Below are positions 1 through 8,908 of a stretch of DNA of 64,000 nucleotides, one piece after another; positions within the stretch are counted from its first letter, which is position 1; every line of letters starts with the position of its first letter. Under the pieces are notes generated by a model that ran no database searches, had not been told where the DNA came from, and worked only from the letters and a program-made list of their open reading frames with translations. This stretch comes from Pseudarthrobacter enclensis (lineage in GTDB: Bacteria; Actinomycetota; Actinomycetes; Actinomycetales; Micrococcaceae), in the NCBI RefSeq assembly GCF_001457025.1, contig NZ_KQ758601.1, positions 464,664 to 528,663 of the forward strand, in the 5' to 3' direction. Both the position numbers and the translations under genes were made by a program.

Positions 1-88
1 CACGGGTGAGGCTGCGTTCAAGGATCAGGTAGATGCCACAGGCGTACAGGGCGCCCATGACCAGCAGCAGGGCGAGATTGATGCTCAT
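1..88 (-). CDS. mrpC: Mrp Na+/H+ antiporter subunit C (MnhC/MrpC), N-terminal fragment
   Basis: Only the first 29 codons lie in the window; the gene continues off the left edge. The visible peptide begins MSINLALLLVMGALYACGIY, the hydrophobic first membrane segment expected of an MrpC (NuoK-like) subunit of the multi-subunit Na+/H+ antiporter. Its ATG (86-88) overlaps the TGA of the upstream mrpA gene in an ATGA arrangement, so the two are translationally coupled in one minus-strand operon. The identification leans on the position right after mrpA (A-C-D order) as much as on the short sequence. Confidence 0.8.
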   Translation of the reverse strand, partial: MSINLALLLVMGALYACGIYLILERSLTR

Positions 89-3000
89 GCCTTGCCTCCT
101 GAAATGGTCTGGGCTGCCATGTCTTCCGTTTCCTCGTCCTCCACGGGCTCGGCGGCCCGCTCCTCGATATGTTCGTCCACTTCGGCCCCGAGGCTGCGCA
201 GCACGTCCAGGACCAGGCCCACCACCACGATGTACACGCCGATGTCGAAGATCGTGGACGTGACGAACTTGATGTCCCCGAACACGGGGAGCCAGAACTG
301 GAGGATGGCGCTCTGGAACACCTGGCCGCCCAGGAAGAGCGGCGCGGCTCCGGATGCCGCTGCCGTGGCCAGACCGATGCCGAGCAGTCCGCCGGCGCTG
401 ACCGGGGTGGCCTCGCTCAGTTCGAACCGGCCGCCGGCCAGGTACCGGATGGTGAGGGCGAGCCCTGCCGTCAGGCCGCCCGCGAAGCCGCCGCCCGGCA
501 GGTTGTGGCCCGCGAACAGCAGGTAGAGGGAGAAGATCACCAGGGAGTGGAACACGAGCCGGGTGACCACTTCGAAGATGATGGACCGGCGCTCCGGAGC
601 CAGTGTCCGGCCCGCCACCAGCCAGGCGTCGCGGGCGGCCGTGGCGAACTTCCGGCTGATGGCCAGCGCCGCGCCGTCCCGGGAGCCGGGATCCACCCCG
701 TGGAACCGGCCCACGGTGCCCTCCGCCACGGAGGAGGAGGCGCGGAGCCGGTCGCCGCGGCCCCGGACAAAGATCAGGCTGGCCACACCGGTGGCGGCCA
801 GGGCCAGGACGGTGATCTCGCCGAAGGTGTCCCAGGCGCGGATGTCCACCAAGGTGACGTTGACAATGTTCTGGCCGCCGCCGCCCTCGTAGGCGAGCTG
901 CGGGAACTGCAGCGAAATGGGTGCAGCTACGCGTGCCCCCATCGCGAAGATGGCCGCGAACACCATGGTGGCGCCGAAGGCCGCGCCGATGATGACCCGG
1001 ACCACCCGGTATTTGCCGCCGGTACGGTCACGCAGCTCGGGCGGGAGGCGGCGCATGCCCAAGACGAAGGCCACCAGGATGATGGTCTCCACCAACATCT
1101 GGGTGAGCGCCAGGTCCGGGGCGCCCTGGAGGGCAAACACCAGGGCAATCCCGTAGCCGGTGACTGACACCATCAGCACCGCCAGGAAGCGCTTGTTGGC
1201 CTTCACCGCGGCGAGGGCGCCGATGATGATACCGGCGCCGATGACAAGCTGCAGCGGTGACCCGGGATCCACCAGGTAGATGCCGTCGGGGAGCGGGTTC
1301 CCGGCGAGGAGGATGGCCGTCAGGGGAAGGACGAACGCCACGGTGAGGATGACCGCGAGGTAGAAGTAGAGCGAACCGCGCTGGGTGCGGCCAGTGATCC
1401 AGACGGCCACATCATCCAGGGCGCCGATGGTCAGCTGGTAGGCGCGGTCCGCGTCCACCCAGTCCGGAACCAGCGCCTGGGCGCGGGACACGGCGTTGCG
1501 GCCGAAGTACATGGCCGCGCCGAGCACGAACGTGAGCGCCGTGAGCCCCAGGGCGGGCGTCAGGCCGTGCCACAGCGCAAGGTGCCCTGCCTGCTCGGCC
1601 GGTGTGCCGGCGTCGACCGCGGTGGAAGCGAATAGCGCCGCGTAGGGCTGGATCCAGGCGTCCACCGGCACCGGCCACAGGCCGTACACGATGGTGAGGA
1701 GGCTCAGGATGGCCGGCGCGGCGATGAAGGAGGGCCGCACGGCCTTGAACGGGGTGGGGTCCACGCCTGGCTTGACGGCGAAGGCACCCCACATGAACCG
1801 GGCGCTGTAGGCGAAGGTCAGGACCGAACCCACCACGATGCCTGCCAGGACCACCATGCCCCAGGGTCCGGCGTCCGGGTCGCCGGCGTGGTGGACGAAG
1901 GCCTCCAGGACGGATTCCTTGGCCACGAACCCCGCCAGGAGCGGGACGCCCGCCATGGACGCGGCACCGACGCCCGCCACGATGCCCAGGGCGCGGGAGG
2001 ACCGGAAGACGCCGGAGAGCTGGCGGACGTCGCGGGTCCCGGACTGGTGGTCGATGATGCCCACCACCAGGAAGAGGGTTGCCTTGAACAGGCCGTGGGC
2101 CAGCAGCATGGCCAGGCCGGCCAGCGCGGCGTCGGGTGTGCCCAGGCCCACCACCATGCTGAGGAAGCCGAGCTGGCTGACGGTGCCGTAGGCGAGGATG
2201 AGCTTGATGTCGGTCTGGCGCAGCGCCCGGTAACCGCCGATCAGCATGGTCGCCAGGCCCAGGCCCAGCACCACCGGCTGCCAGTAGGCCGTCTCCGCGA
2301 ACCCGGGCGCCAGCCGCGCCACCAGGTAGATCCCGGCTTTGACCATCGCGGCGGCGTGCAGGTAGGCGCTGACCGGGGTGGGCGCGGCCATGGCACCGGG
2401 CAGCCAGAAGTGGAACGGCACCAGCGCCGACTTGGTGATGGCCCCCACCAGGATGAGGACGACGGCGGCGCTCACCATCGCGCCGGACGGCCCGTTGGCA
2501 AGGGCCTGGGCCTGGTCGAGGATGGTGGAGATGCGGTACGTGCCCGCGGCCTGTCCCAGCATGATCAGGCCAACCAGCATGGCAAGGCCGCCGGCTGTGG
2601 TGACCATCAGTGCCTGCAGCGCCGAGCGGCGCGCGGCGAGCCTGGTCCGGGCGAACCCGATCAGCAGGTAGGACAGGATGGTGGTCAGTTCCCAGAAAAT
2701 AAAGAGGAGCAGCAGGTCGTCGGCCACCACCAGGCCGAACATGGCGCCGGCGAATGCCAGCAGCTGGGCTCCGAAGGCGCCGAGGTCCTGGTCCTTCCGC
2801 TTGAAGTACCGGGCACAATAGGCCAGCACGAGCGCGCCGACTCCCAGCACCAGCAGGGACATCACCCAGGCCAGCGGGTCCATGCGGAAGGCGAACTCGA
2901 GGCGCAGGCCCGGAATCCACGGAATGACCTCGGCCACGGCGCCGCCGGAGTAGACCGGACCATGCTGGAACAGGAGCCAGATGAAGGAAGCTGCCGGAAC

Positions 3001-3096
3001 CGCCGCCAGGGCGTAGAATGCGTTGCGGCCCCAATTCCTGAAGAACAACGGCGCCAGCACAGCCACCGAAAAGTGCACGGCAAGGACTGTGATCAC
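85..3096 (-). CDS. mrpA: Mrp Na+/H+ antiporter subunit A fused to an MrpB-like domain
   Basis: Large polytopic membrane subunit (1003 aa from this start) of the Mrp/Mnh cation/proton antiporter, which uses the proton gradient to expel Na+ and supports pH and salt tolerance. The first ~650 residues form a NuoL/ND5-like proton channel (segments such as FWELTTILSYLLIGF and TPVSAYLHAAAMVKAGIYL). A DUF4040-like segment follows (LALTQMLVETIILVAFVLG). The last ~190 residues are an MrpB-like domain (FAGHNLPGGGFAGGL), so subunits A and B are fused, as is usual in actinobacteria. I chose the GTG at 3094-3096 because GGAG lies 6 nt upstream and the protein then opens directly into a membrane helix (VITVLAVHFSVAVLAPLFF). 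The open frame continuing upstream to 4458 lies antisense to the MFS gene and is not coding. The stop overlaps the mrpC start. Confidence 0.93.
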   Translation of the reverse strand: MITVLAVHFSVAVLAPLFFRNWGRNAFYALAAVPAASFIWLLFQHGPVYSGGAVAEVIPWIPGLRLEFAFRMDPLAWVMSLLVLGVGALVLAYCARYFKRKDQDLGAFGAQLLAFAGAMFGLVVADDLLLLFIFWELTTILSYLLIGFARTRLAARRSALQALMVTTAGGLAMLVGLIMLGQAAGTYRISTILDQAQALANGPSGAMVSAAVVLILVGAITKSALVPFHFWLPGAMAAPTPVSAYLHAAAMVKAGIYLVARLAPGFAETAYWQPVVLGLGLATMLIGGYRALRQTDIKLILAYGTVSQLGFLSMVVGLGTPDAALAGLAMLLAHGLFKATLFLVVGIIDHQSGTRDVRQLSGVFRSSRALGIVAGVGAASMAGVPLLAGFVAKESVLEAFVHHAGDPDAGPWGMVVLAGIVVGSVLTFAYSARFMWGAFAVKPGVDPTPFKAVRPSFIAAPAILSLLTIVYGLWPVPVDAWIQPYAALFASTAVDAGTPAEQAGHLALWHGLTPALGLTALTFVLGAAMYFGRNAVSRAQALVPDWVDADRAYQLTIGALDDVAVWITGRTQRGSLYFYLAVILTVAFVLPLTAILLAGNPLPDGIYLVDPGSPLQLVIGAGIIIGALAAVKANKRFLAVLMVSVTGYGIALVFALQGAPDLALTQMLVETIILVAFVLGMRRLPPELRDRTGGKYRVVRVIIGAAFGATMVFAAIFAMGARVAAPISLQFPQLAYEGGGGQNIVNVTLVDIRAWDTFGEITVLALAATGVASLIFVRGRGDRLRASSSVAEGTVGRFHGVDPGSRDGAALAISRKFATAARDAWLVAGRTLAPERRSIIFEVVTRLVFHSLVIFSLYLLFAGHNLPGGGFAGGLTAGLALTIRYLAGGRFELSEATPVSAGGLLGIGLATAAASGAAPLFLGGQVFQSAILQFWLPVFGDIKFVTSTIFDIGVYIVVVGLVLDVLRSLGAEVDEHIEERAAEPVEDEETEDMAAQTISGGKA

Positions 3097-3276
3097 TGGT
3101 ATCTCCGCAACGTCAGGAATTCGATTGTCAAAAGTTGGAGCAGGCGGCAAAGCGTTGGGTTCGGGAGAGCCCAGTTTATCAAGCCCCGGCGTCCTCCCTG
3201 TCGCGTTTTCAGGATGGGCGGGTATCATTCCGCGCCAGTCGGGGCTTTCGTCCGCGTCCTGTTCGCCCTCGGCGGA

Positions 3277-3282
3277 TACGAT
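3277..3282 (+). promoter_or_regulatory. -10 box TACGAT of a leaderless promoter
   Basis: TACGAT fits the actinobacterial TAnnnT -10 consensus and ends exactly 6 nt before the ATG at 3289. No purine-rich ribosome binding site precedes that ATG, so transcription probably starts at or next to the start codon. Confidence 0.6.
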
Positions 3283-3288
3283 GCACCT

Positions 3289-4692
3289 ATGAACAGCGCC
3301 AGCGCTCCCCGGGCAGTGCAGCCGTCCTCTGAGCTCGCCTCCGGCAACGACGCCTCCAGCAAGGGCAGGATCCTGGCTTGGGCATCCTGGGACTGGGGCT
3401 CGGCGGCCTTCAACGCCGTAATGACCACCTTCGTGTTTACCGTGTACCTGACGTCCAACGCCTTCGGCGGCGAGGACCAGGCCTCGGCCGTGCTGGGCGC
3501 CGCCCTCGCCGTCGCCGGGTTTGCCATTGCGCTGCTGGCGCCTGTGACCGGGCAGCGCTCTGACGCCGGCGGCCGGCGGAAGCTGTGGCTGGGAGTCAAC
3601 ACGGCTGCCGTCGCCGTCCTCACGGCTTCGTGTTTCTTCGTCTACCCGCAGCCCGAATTCCTGCTGCTCGGCGTCACCCTGATCGCGTTGGGGAACGTGT
3701 TCTTCGAATTCGCCGGGGTCAACTACAACGCCATGCTGGCCCAGATCTCCACCCCGCGGAACATCGGAAAGGTCAGCGGCATCGGGTGGGGTGCCGGGTA
3801 CCTGGGCGGCATCGTGGCCCTGCTCATCGTGCTGCAGCTGTTCGTCCAACCCAGCTTCGACTGGTTTGGCGCGTCCACCGAGGACAGCCTGAACATCCGG
3901 CTGGTGGCCGTCTTCTCTGCGCTCTGGTTTTTCGTTTTCGCGCTCCCGGTCCTGTTCGCGGTGCCGGAACTGCCCAAGACGGGGCAGGCGGCCCGGCTGG
4001 GGATCGTGGCCAGCTACCGCCTGCTCTTCCGCCGGATCCGCGCCATCTACGCCACCAGTCCGCACACCATCTATTTCCTGCTTGCCAGCGCGGTCTTCCG
4101 GGACGGTCTCGCCGCGGTGTTCACGTTCGGTGGGATCATCGCGGCCGGGACCTTCGGATTCGCCCTGCCGCAGGTCATCTTCTTCGCCATCTTCGGCAAC
4201 ATCGTCGCGGCCATTGGTGCGGTCATCGGGGGTTTCCTGGACGACAGGCTCGGCCCCAAGACGGTCATCATCGGCTCGCTGGTCGGCCTGCTGGTGGCCG
4301 GAACGGTGATCCTGGTGCTGGGCAACGGGGACTACGTCTTCTTTGGGTTGGAATGGGCGGGCAGCACCACGTTCTGGGTGTTCGGCCTGTTCCTCTGCCT
4401 GTTCGTGGGCCCGGCACAGTCGTCCTCGCGGGCGTACCTGGCCCGCCTTGCCCCGCACGGCGAGTCCGGTGAACTCTTCGGCCTGTACGCCACCACCGGC
4501 CGGGCCGTCAGCTTTCTGGCGCCGGCGCTTTTCACGCTCTGCATCACCGTCGCCACCCCGCTGGTGGCCGCCGGGCAGGCGCAGCGCTGGGGGATCCTGG
4601 GCATCATGGTGGTCCTGCTGGCCGGCCTGCTGGTCTTGCTGCCGGTCAAGTCGCCGGACAAGGCGCCCATCGCCGTCGTGCCCCCTGCCTGA
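3289..4692 (+). CDS. MFS transporter, UMF1/Atg22-like family
   Basis: Polytopic membrane transporter of 467 aa with about 11-12 predicted helices. The N-terminal WASWDWGSAAFNAVMTTFVF signature is characteristic of the UMF1 (Atg22-like) branch of the major facilitator superfamily. Bacterial members have no settled substrate; the yeast relative exports amino acids from the vacuole. A loop RSDAGGRRK between helices 2 and 3 matches the MFS motif A position. The ATG at 3289 is favoured by a -10 box 6 nt upstream; the longer open frame before it is antisense to mrpA. It is divergent from mrpA, with 192 bp between the starts, and is followed after 40 bp by the separately promoted antiporter pair. 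Confidence 0.85.
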   Translation: MNSASAPRAVQPSSELASGNDASSKGRILAWASWDWGSAAFNAVMTTFVFTVYLTSNAFGGEDQASAVLGAALAVAGFAIALLAPVTGQRSDAGGRRKLWLGVNTAAVAVLTASCFFVYPQPEFLLLGVTLIALGNVFFEFAGVNYNAMLAQISTPRNIGKVSGIGWGAGYLGGIVALLIVLQLFVQPSFDWFGASTEDSLNIRLVAVFSALWFFVFALPVLFAVPELPKTGQAARLGIVASYRLLFRRIRAIYATSPHTIYFLLASAVFRDGLAAVFTFGGIIAAGTFGFALPQVIFFAIFGNIVAAIGAVIGGFLDDRLGPKTVIIGSLVGLLVAGTVILVLGNGDYVFFGLEWAGSTTFWVFGLFLCLFVGPAQSSSRAYLARLAPHGESGELFGLYATTGRAVSFLAPALFTLCITVATPLVAAGQAQRWGILGIMVVLLAGLLVLLPVKSPDKAPIAVVPPA

Positions 4693-4720
4693 CGGCCACC
4701 CCGCAGCGGCCCCGGAAGAC

Positions 4721-4726
4721 TAGGCT
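4721..4726 (+). promoter_or_regulatory. -10 box TAGGCT of a leaderless promoter
   Basis: TAGGCT matches TAnnnT and lies exactly 6 nt before the ATG at 4733, with no ribosome binding site in between. It would drive the KhtT/KhtU-like pair independently of the upstream MFS gene. Confidence 0.6.
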
Positions 4727-4732
4727 TTAACC

Positions 4733-5215
4733 ATGAACGTGGACGAAACGAACCTCCCCGGCCTCGGCCTGCGGAAGGACTTCATGACAGCTTCCGGCCG
4801 CCGGATCGGCGTCGTCGAGCTGCGCGAGGGCCAGACCGAGCTCATCATCTCCACCTGGGATGACCCCGACACCTGCCAGGCGTCGATTCCGCTGACCAGC
4901 GACGAAGCAGCCACCCTGGGCAACCTGCTGGGCGGGCAGCACCTGGCCATGAAGCTCACCGAGGAGCATAAGGACGTGCCGGGCATCGTCACCCGGCAGT
5001 TCTCCATCGCCCCCGAGTCCCCGTTCCAGAATCAGCCCATGGGCAAGGCGTGCATCCGCACCCGCTGCGGCGTCTCCATCGTGGCCATCATGCGCGAAGG
5101 CGAGGTCCTGCCCTCGCCGGGACCCGACGTCGTACTTCACAGCGGTGACCTGCTGGTCGCCGTGGGAACGCTGGAAGGCCTCGACTCGGCGGCCACCATC
5201 TTGCGCCACGGCTGA
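4733..5215 (+). CDS. khtT: Cation:proton antiporter regulatory subunit, KhtT-like (TrkA-C domain)
   Basis: Soluble 160-aa protein. The N-terminal half has no recognised fold; the C-terminal half (about residues 85-158) looks like a TrkA-C/RCK-C ligand-binding domain (SIVAIMREGEVLPSPGPDVVLHSGDLLVAVG). This size and layout match KhtT, the gating subunit of the KhtTU K+/H+ antiporter, whose Bacillus homologue binds cyclic di-AMP at the RCK-C domain. There is no Rossmann TrkA-N domain, as expected for KhtT and unlike TrkA or KtrA. The stop is 5 nt before the antiporter gene, so the two form an operon. Ligand and ion specificity are inferred from family knowledge. Confidence 0.85.
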   Translation: MNVDETNLPGLGLRKDFMTASGRRIGVVELREGQTELIISTWDDPDTCQASIPLTSDEAATLGNLLGGQHLAMKLTEEHKDVPGIVTRQFSIAPESPFQNQPMGKACIRTRCGVSIVAIMREGEVLPSPGPDVVLHSGDLLVAVGTLEGLDSAATILRHG

Positions 5216-5220
5216 GTCCT

Positions 5221-6402
5221 ATGGATCCGCTCGCCCTGACCCTCATTGAACTGGGGGCCGTTGTGTTCTGCCTTGGCCTGCTGGCCAGACTGGCCGGACG
5301 CATCGGAATGTCGCCCATCCCGCTCTACCTCCTGGGCGGCCTGGCCTTCGGGGCGGGAGGCGTGGTCAAGCTGGAGGGCATGCACGAGTTCTCGCATCTT
5401 TCCGGGGAGATCAGCGTCATCCTCCTGCTGCTTATGCTCGGATTGGAATATACGGCGGCGGAGCTGTTCACCGGATTGCGGCGGTCGTGGCAGGCCGGCG
5501 CCCTGGACCTTGTCCTGAATTTCCTCCCCGGCGCCGCACTGGCGCTCCTCCTCGGCTGGGGCGGCGTGGGGGCGATGGTCATGGGCGGCATCACCTACAT
5601 CTCCTCGTCCGGCATCGCTGCGAAGGTCATCACGGACCTGGGCAGGCTGGGCAACCGCGAAACGCCCGTGGTGCTCTCCATCCTGGTGTTCGAGGACCTG
5701 GCCATGGCCGTGTACCTGCCCATCCTCACCGCCACCCTGGCCGGGGTCAGTTTCCTGGGCGGGCTCACCACCGTGGCGATCGCCCTGGCCGTGGTCACCG
5801 TGGTGCTGATGGTGGCGCTGCGGCACGGACATCACGTTTCCAAGGCCGTGCACAGCGAGAACTCTGAGGTATTCCTCCTGAACGTGCTGGGCGCAGCGCT
5901 GCTGGTGGCCGGGCTGGCGTCCGCCATGCAGGTGTCCGCGGCCGTTGGCGCCTTCATGCTGGGCATCGCCATCTCCGGCGCCACCGCCCACAACGCCACC
6001 CGCATACTCGAACCGCTGCGCGACCTGTTCGCCGCGATATTCTTCGTGGCCTTCGGACTCAACACCGACCCCTCGTCCATTCCACCGGTCCTGGGCTGGG
6101 CCCTGGTGCTGGCGGTTGTGACCGCGGGGACCAAGATGGCAACGGGAATCTGGGCGGCCAAACGGGAAGGCATTGCACGGCCGGGCCGGTTCCGCGCGGG
6201 TGCAACGCTGATAGCCCGCGGCGAGTTCTCGATCGTCATCGCCGGGCTGGCCGTGGCGTCCGGGGCGGTCCCGCCCTACCTTGCCGCACTGGCCACCGCC
6301 TACGTGCTGCTCATGGCGATGCTCGGGCCGCTCGCAGCCCGCTTCGTCGAACCCGTGGTGAAGGTGGCCTCGCGCCGCCGGCAGGTGCCGGCGCAGGCCT
6401 AG
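5221..6402 (+). CDS. khtU: Cation:proton antiporter, KhtU-like (CPA2 family)
   Basis: Integral membrane antiporter of 393 aa with about 12-13 helices and no C-terminal RCK domain. Features of the CPA2 Na+/H+ exchanger domain are visible: GLEYTAAELFTGLRRSWQAG early, a break in a helix around ITYISSSGIAAKVI, VFEDLAMAVYLPIL with an acidic residue within the membrane, and ARGEFSIVIAGLAV near the end. It is paired 5 nt downstream of the KhtT-like subunit, so it probably catalyses regulated K+ (or NH4+) efflux in exchange for protons. Together with the neighbouring Mrp operon this makes 0-6.4 kb an ion and pH homeostasis locus. No ribosome binding site is obvious, consistent with coupling to the upstream gene. 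Confidence 0.87.
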   Translation: MDPLALTLIELGAVVFCLGLLARLAGRIGMSPIPLYLLGGLAFGAGGVVKLEGMHEFSHLSGEISVILLLLMLGLEYTAAELFTGLRRSWQAGALDLVLNFLPGAALALLLGWGGVGAMVMGGITYISSSGIAAKVITDLGRLGNRETPVVLSILVFEDLAMAVYLPILTATLAGVSFLGGLTTVAIALAVVTVVLMVALRHGHHVSKAVHSENSEVFLLNVLGAALLVAGLASAMQVSAAVGAFMLGIAISGATAHNATRILEPLRDLFAAIFFVAFGLNTDPSSIPPVLGWALVLAVVTAGTKMATGIWAAKREGIARPGRFRAGATLIARGEFSIVIAGLAVASGAVPPYLAALATAYVLLMAMLGPLAARFVEPVVKVASRRRQVPAQA

Positions 6403-6409
6403 CGGCGTC

Positions 6410-6985
6410 CTAGATGCGGGTGCGGTGGAAGTTCAGGTGGCTGCGGCTGGCAGTTGGCCCGCGCTGCCCCTGGTAGCGGTTGCCGTACTCACCCTGGCCG
6501 TAGGGGAACTCCGCGGAGGAGCTCAGCCGGAAGAAGCACAGCTGGCCGATCTTCATGCCCGGCCACAGCTTGATGGGAAGCGTGGCCATGTTGGACAGTT
6601 CCAGCGTGACGTGGCCGGAGAACCCGGGGTCGATGAACCCTGCAGTGGAATGCGTCAGGAGGCCCAGGCGGCCCAGCGAGGACTTGCCTTCGAGGCGGGC
6701 GGCGATGTCATCCGGGAGGGTGACCGTCTCATAGGTTGAGCCCAGGACGAATTCGCCGGGGTGCAGGATGAAGGCCTCGTCCTCCTCCACTTCCACCAGC
6801 CGGGTCAGCTCGGGCTGCTCCTGTGCCGGATCGATGTGCGCGTACTTGTGGTTGTCGAACAGCCGGAAGAACTTGTCAATCCTGACGTCCACGGACGACG
6901 GCTGCACCATCGCGGGCTCAAACGGTTCCAGCACGATCCGCTGGGAGTCTATTTCGGCACGAATATCGCGGTCTGAGATCAGCAC
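6410..6985 (-). CDS. dcd: dCTP deaminase (probably bifunctional dCTP deaminase/dUTPase)
   Basis: A 191-aa enzyme of the dUTPase/Dcd trimeric fold that deaminates dCTP to supply dUMP for thymidylate synthesis. Diagnostic blocks are [20 protein letters not shown] and [16 protein letters not shown], the latter carrying the catalytic Glu, plus [14 protein letters not shown] and [14 protein letters not shown] near the C-terminus. The closest remembered relatives are actinobacterial enzymes such as that of Mycobacterium tuberculosis, which also hydrolyse the dUTP product to dUMP; bifunctionality here is inferred. The start is a GTG at 6983-6985 preceded by TAATTT at exactly -12 to -7 and no ribosome binding site, so the mRNA is probably leaderless. 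It converges with the antiporter operon, 7 nt apart. Confidence 0.96.
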   Translation of the reverse strand: MLISDRDIRAEIDSQRIVLEPFEPAMVQPSSVDVRIDKFFRLFDNHKYAHIDPAQEQPELTRLVEVEEDEAFILHPGEFVLGSTYETVTLPDDIAARLEGKSSLGRLGLLTHSTAGFIDPGFSGHVTLELSNMATLPIKLWPGMKIGQLCFFRLSSSAEFPYGQGEYGNRYQGQRGPTASRSHLNFHRTRI

Positions 6986-6991
6986 CGTCCC

Positions 6992-6997
6992 AAATTA
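6992..6997 (-). promoter_or_regulatory. -10 box TAATTT of a leaderless promoter (dcd)
   Basis: On the minus strand TAATTT matches TAnnnT and ends 6 nt before the GTG start of dcd. No Shine-Dalgarno sequence is present. Confidence 0.55.
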
Positions 6998-7117
6998 CCG
7001 TATGCATTATCCACAGCCACATTTTTCCGTTGTTGCTGTAGCCCTGTGGGGCTAATGTTGCCTCAGATACTAGGCGCCGGATGGTCTCCCGGATGGCCCA
7101 ACAGAGCTGGGGATGTT

Positions 7118-8902
7118 GTGAATAAAGTTGTCGCGCCCTCTGTGGTTGGCGTGCTGTGCGCGCTGGTGCTCGTTGCCGCGTCGCCCGGCCCGGTGTCCCT
7201 GCCGGCCGGGCCCGACCTGCCCGCCGCCTCTGGCCCGTCCCGGGTCTCGCTGGAGGCAGCGGACGCGCACGACGCCGGAACTTCCGTGGGCGGGGACGGT
7301 GCCGCCGGATCTCCGCTCACCCCGGCCGTGGACCCGGACATCCGCGCCGCCTCGCCGACGGCCCTGGACGCCGCCGCTCCGGACGCCGCTCCAGCGCCTG
7401 CGCCCCTTGCTTCGACCGGCGGTGCCGTTTCGCCGGGCGGCACTGTCCCGGCGGGCAGCACTGCAGCCACCACTGAACCGGCGGCCGCCCAGCCCGCGGC
7501 CGAGGTACCGTCCATCCCGCCACTGTGGGCACCCGACGGCGGACTGGGATCCCCGCCGGCCTCAGCCACCGGCCCGGCGCCCTCCACGCCGCAGGCCCCG
7601 CGCCCTTCCTCCGAGACGCTGGTCTCCCCCGAAGCGCTCGTCAAGGACAGCAATACGGCCGCCATCCTCACCGTGTTCAACAAGATCAACGAGTACCGCG
7701 CTTCCAAGGGCCTTAACCCGGTGAAGTACAACTCCACCGTGGCCGGCATGGCGCAGGAATGGTCGGACAGCATCGCGTCCCGCGAGGTCATTGAACACCG
7801 GGCCAGCTTCTGGACGGATCCCCGCGCGCTCAGCCCCAACAACGGCGCGGGCGAGGTCATCGCCATCCGCACGGACAGGGACGCCTCGCAGCTCGTCGAA
7901 TGGTGGAAGGGCTCCCCCGGGCACAACGCCATGCTCATCGACCCCCGGTTCAACGTCATGGGCGCCGGGATCTCCTACACCAACTCCACCTACCAGATCT
8001 GGGGGGTGGTGAACTTCTTCGGCTACACCACCCTCCCGGCCGGCACGGTGGACTCCCCCGGCGGTTCTGCCGGAGGTTCGACCGGGGGCAACCCCTTCCC
8101 CCCGGCAACGCCCACCATGTGCGACGCCCCCGTCAAGCACATGCCACCCACCCTGGACCTCAGCGCCGCCTCCATCACCGGACCGGGCGACCTTGTCACC
8201 GTCAACGCCTCGGGCCAGCTCCTCAACAGGGCGTCGACGGGCGGGCGCAGCTACGCCGCCGCGAAGGTCATCGGATCGGGCTTCGGCGGAGCCAAGGAAG
8301 TCTTCGTCACCGACTGGGACCGCGACGGCGCCTACGACCTCGTCACCCAATGGACCACCGGCAACCTGACCCTCCACCGCGGCATCGCCACCGGAGGCTT
8401 CGAGCCCGCCGTCACCCTGGGCTCCGGGGGCTGGCAGTCCCTCACGCTCGCGGTGGGCGGGTGGTGCGCCAACAACAGGATGCCGCAGATCCTCGCGCTG
8501 GATACCGGCGGAAACCTGTACCTCTACCCCAACAAGGGCACCGGTGACCTCTCCGCAAGGACCCTCATCTCGGGCGGCATCAGCGCCGCGCGCCTGGCCA
8601 TGGTGGACTACGACGCCGACGGCTTCCAGGATGTCCTGGCGCTTCGAACCGACGGCTCTGCGCTGCTGTACCGGGGCTGGGGAACCACGGCCCTGCGGTC
8701 GGAATCCCGGCCCACCGTCGCCACAGGCTGGCAGGATGTCACCGGCATCAGGGCGCTGAAGAACGTGACAGCCCTGAACTCCACCGGCATTGCCCTGCGC
8801 CGCGCCTCGGACACCGTGCAGTACTGGGACCTTTCGGGCGGAAGCCTCGCGTCGCCGACGAACATCACCGGTCCGTGGGCAGGCCAAAGGCTGGCCCAGT
8901 AG
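7118..8902 (+). CDS. Secreted CAP (SCP/PR-1) domain protein with C-terminal FG-GAP-like repeats
   Basis: Predicted exported protein of 594 aa. From the GTG at 7118 it opens with a signal-peptide-like stretch (VNKVVAPSVVGVLCALVLVA). A long Ala/Pro/Gly-rich, presumably disordered linker follows to about residue 180, then a CAP domain (VFNKINEYRASKGLNPV, HRASFW, EVIAIR, HNAMLIDPRFNVMGAGIS). The last ~250 residues contain three FG-GAP/VCBS-like units with acidic calcium-loop motifs (DWDRDGAYDLV, DYDADGFQDVL). CAP proteins are extracellular with varied roles; the repeats probably form a partial beta-propeller. The start is uncertain: an ATG at 7061 would add 19 residues, but GGGGA lies just upstream of the GTG. 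It is a single-gene unit divergent from dcd. Confidence 0.8.
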   Translation: MNKVVAPSVVGVLCALVLVAASPGPVSLPAGPDLPAASGPSRVSLEAADAHDAGTSVGGDGAAGSPLTPAVDPDIRAASPTALDAAAPDAAPAPAPLASTGGAVSPGGTVPAGSTAATTEPAAAQPAAEVPSIPPLWAPDGGLGSPPASATGPAPSTPQAPRPSSETLVSPEALVKDSNTAAILTVFNKINEYRASKGLNPVKYNSTVAGMAQEWSDSIASREVIEHRASFWTDPRALSPNNGAGEVIAIRTDRDASQLVEWWKGSPGHNAMLIDPRFNVMGAGISYTNSTYQIWGVVNFFGYTTLPAGTVDSPGGSAGGSTGGNPFPPATPTMCDAPVKHMPPTLDLSAASITGPGDLVTVNASGQLLNRASTGGRSYAAAKVIGSGFGGAKEVFVTDWDRDGAYDLVTQWTTGNLTLHRGIATGGFEPAVTLGSGGWQSLTLAVGGWCANNRMPQILALDTGGNLYLYPNKGTGDLSARTLISGGISAARLAMVDYDADGFQDVLALRTDGSALLYRGWGTTALRSESRPTVATGWQDVTGIRALKNVTALNSTGIALRRASDTVQYWDLSGGSLASPTNITGPWAGQRLAQ

Positions 8903-8908
8903 CGGAAC

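Noticed and set aside
3097..4458. N-terminal extension of the mrpA reading frame
   Set aside because: It lies fully antisense to the MFS gene and has no protein-like character. A GTG with a good ribosome binding site at 3096 starts directly before the first membrane helix.
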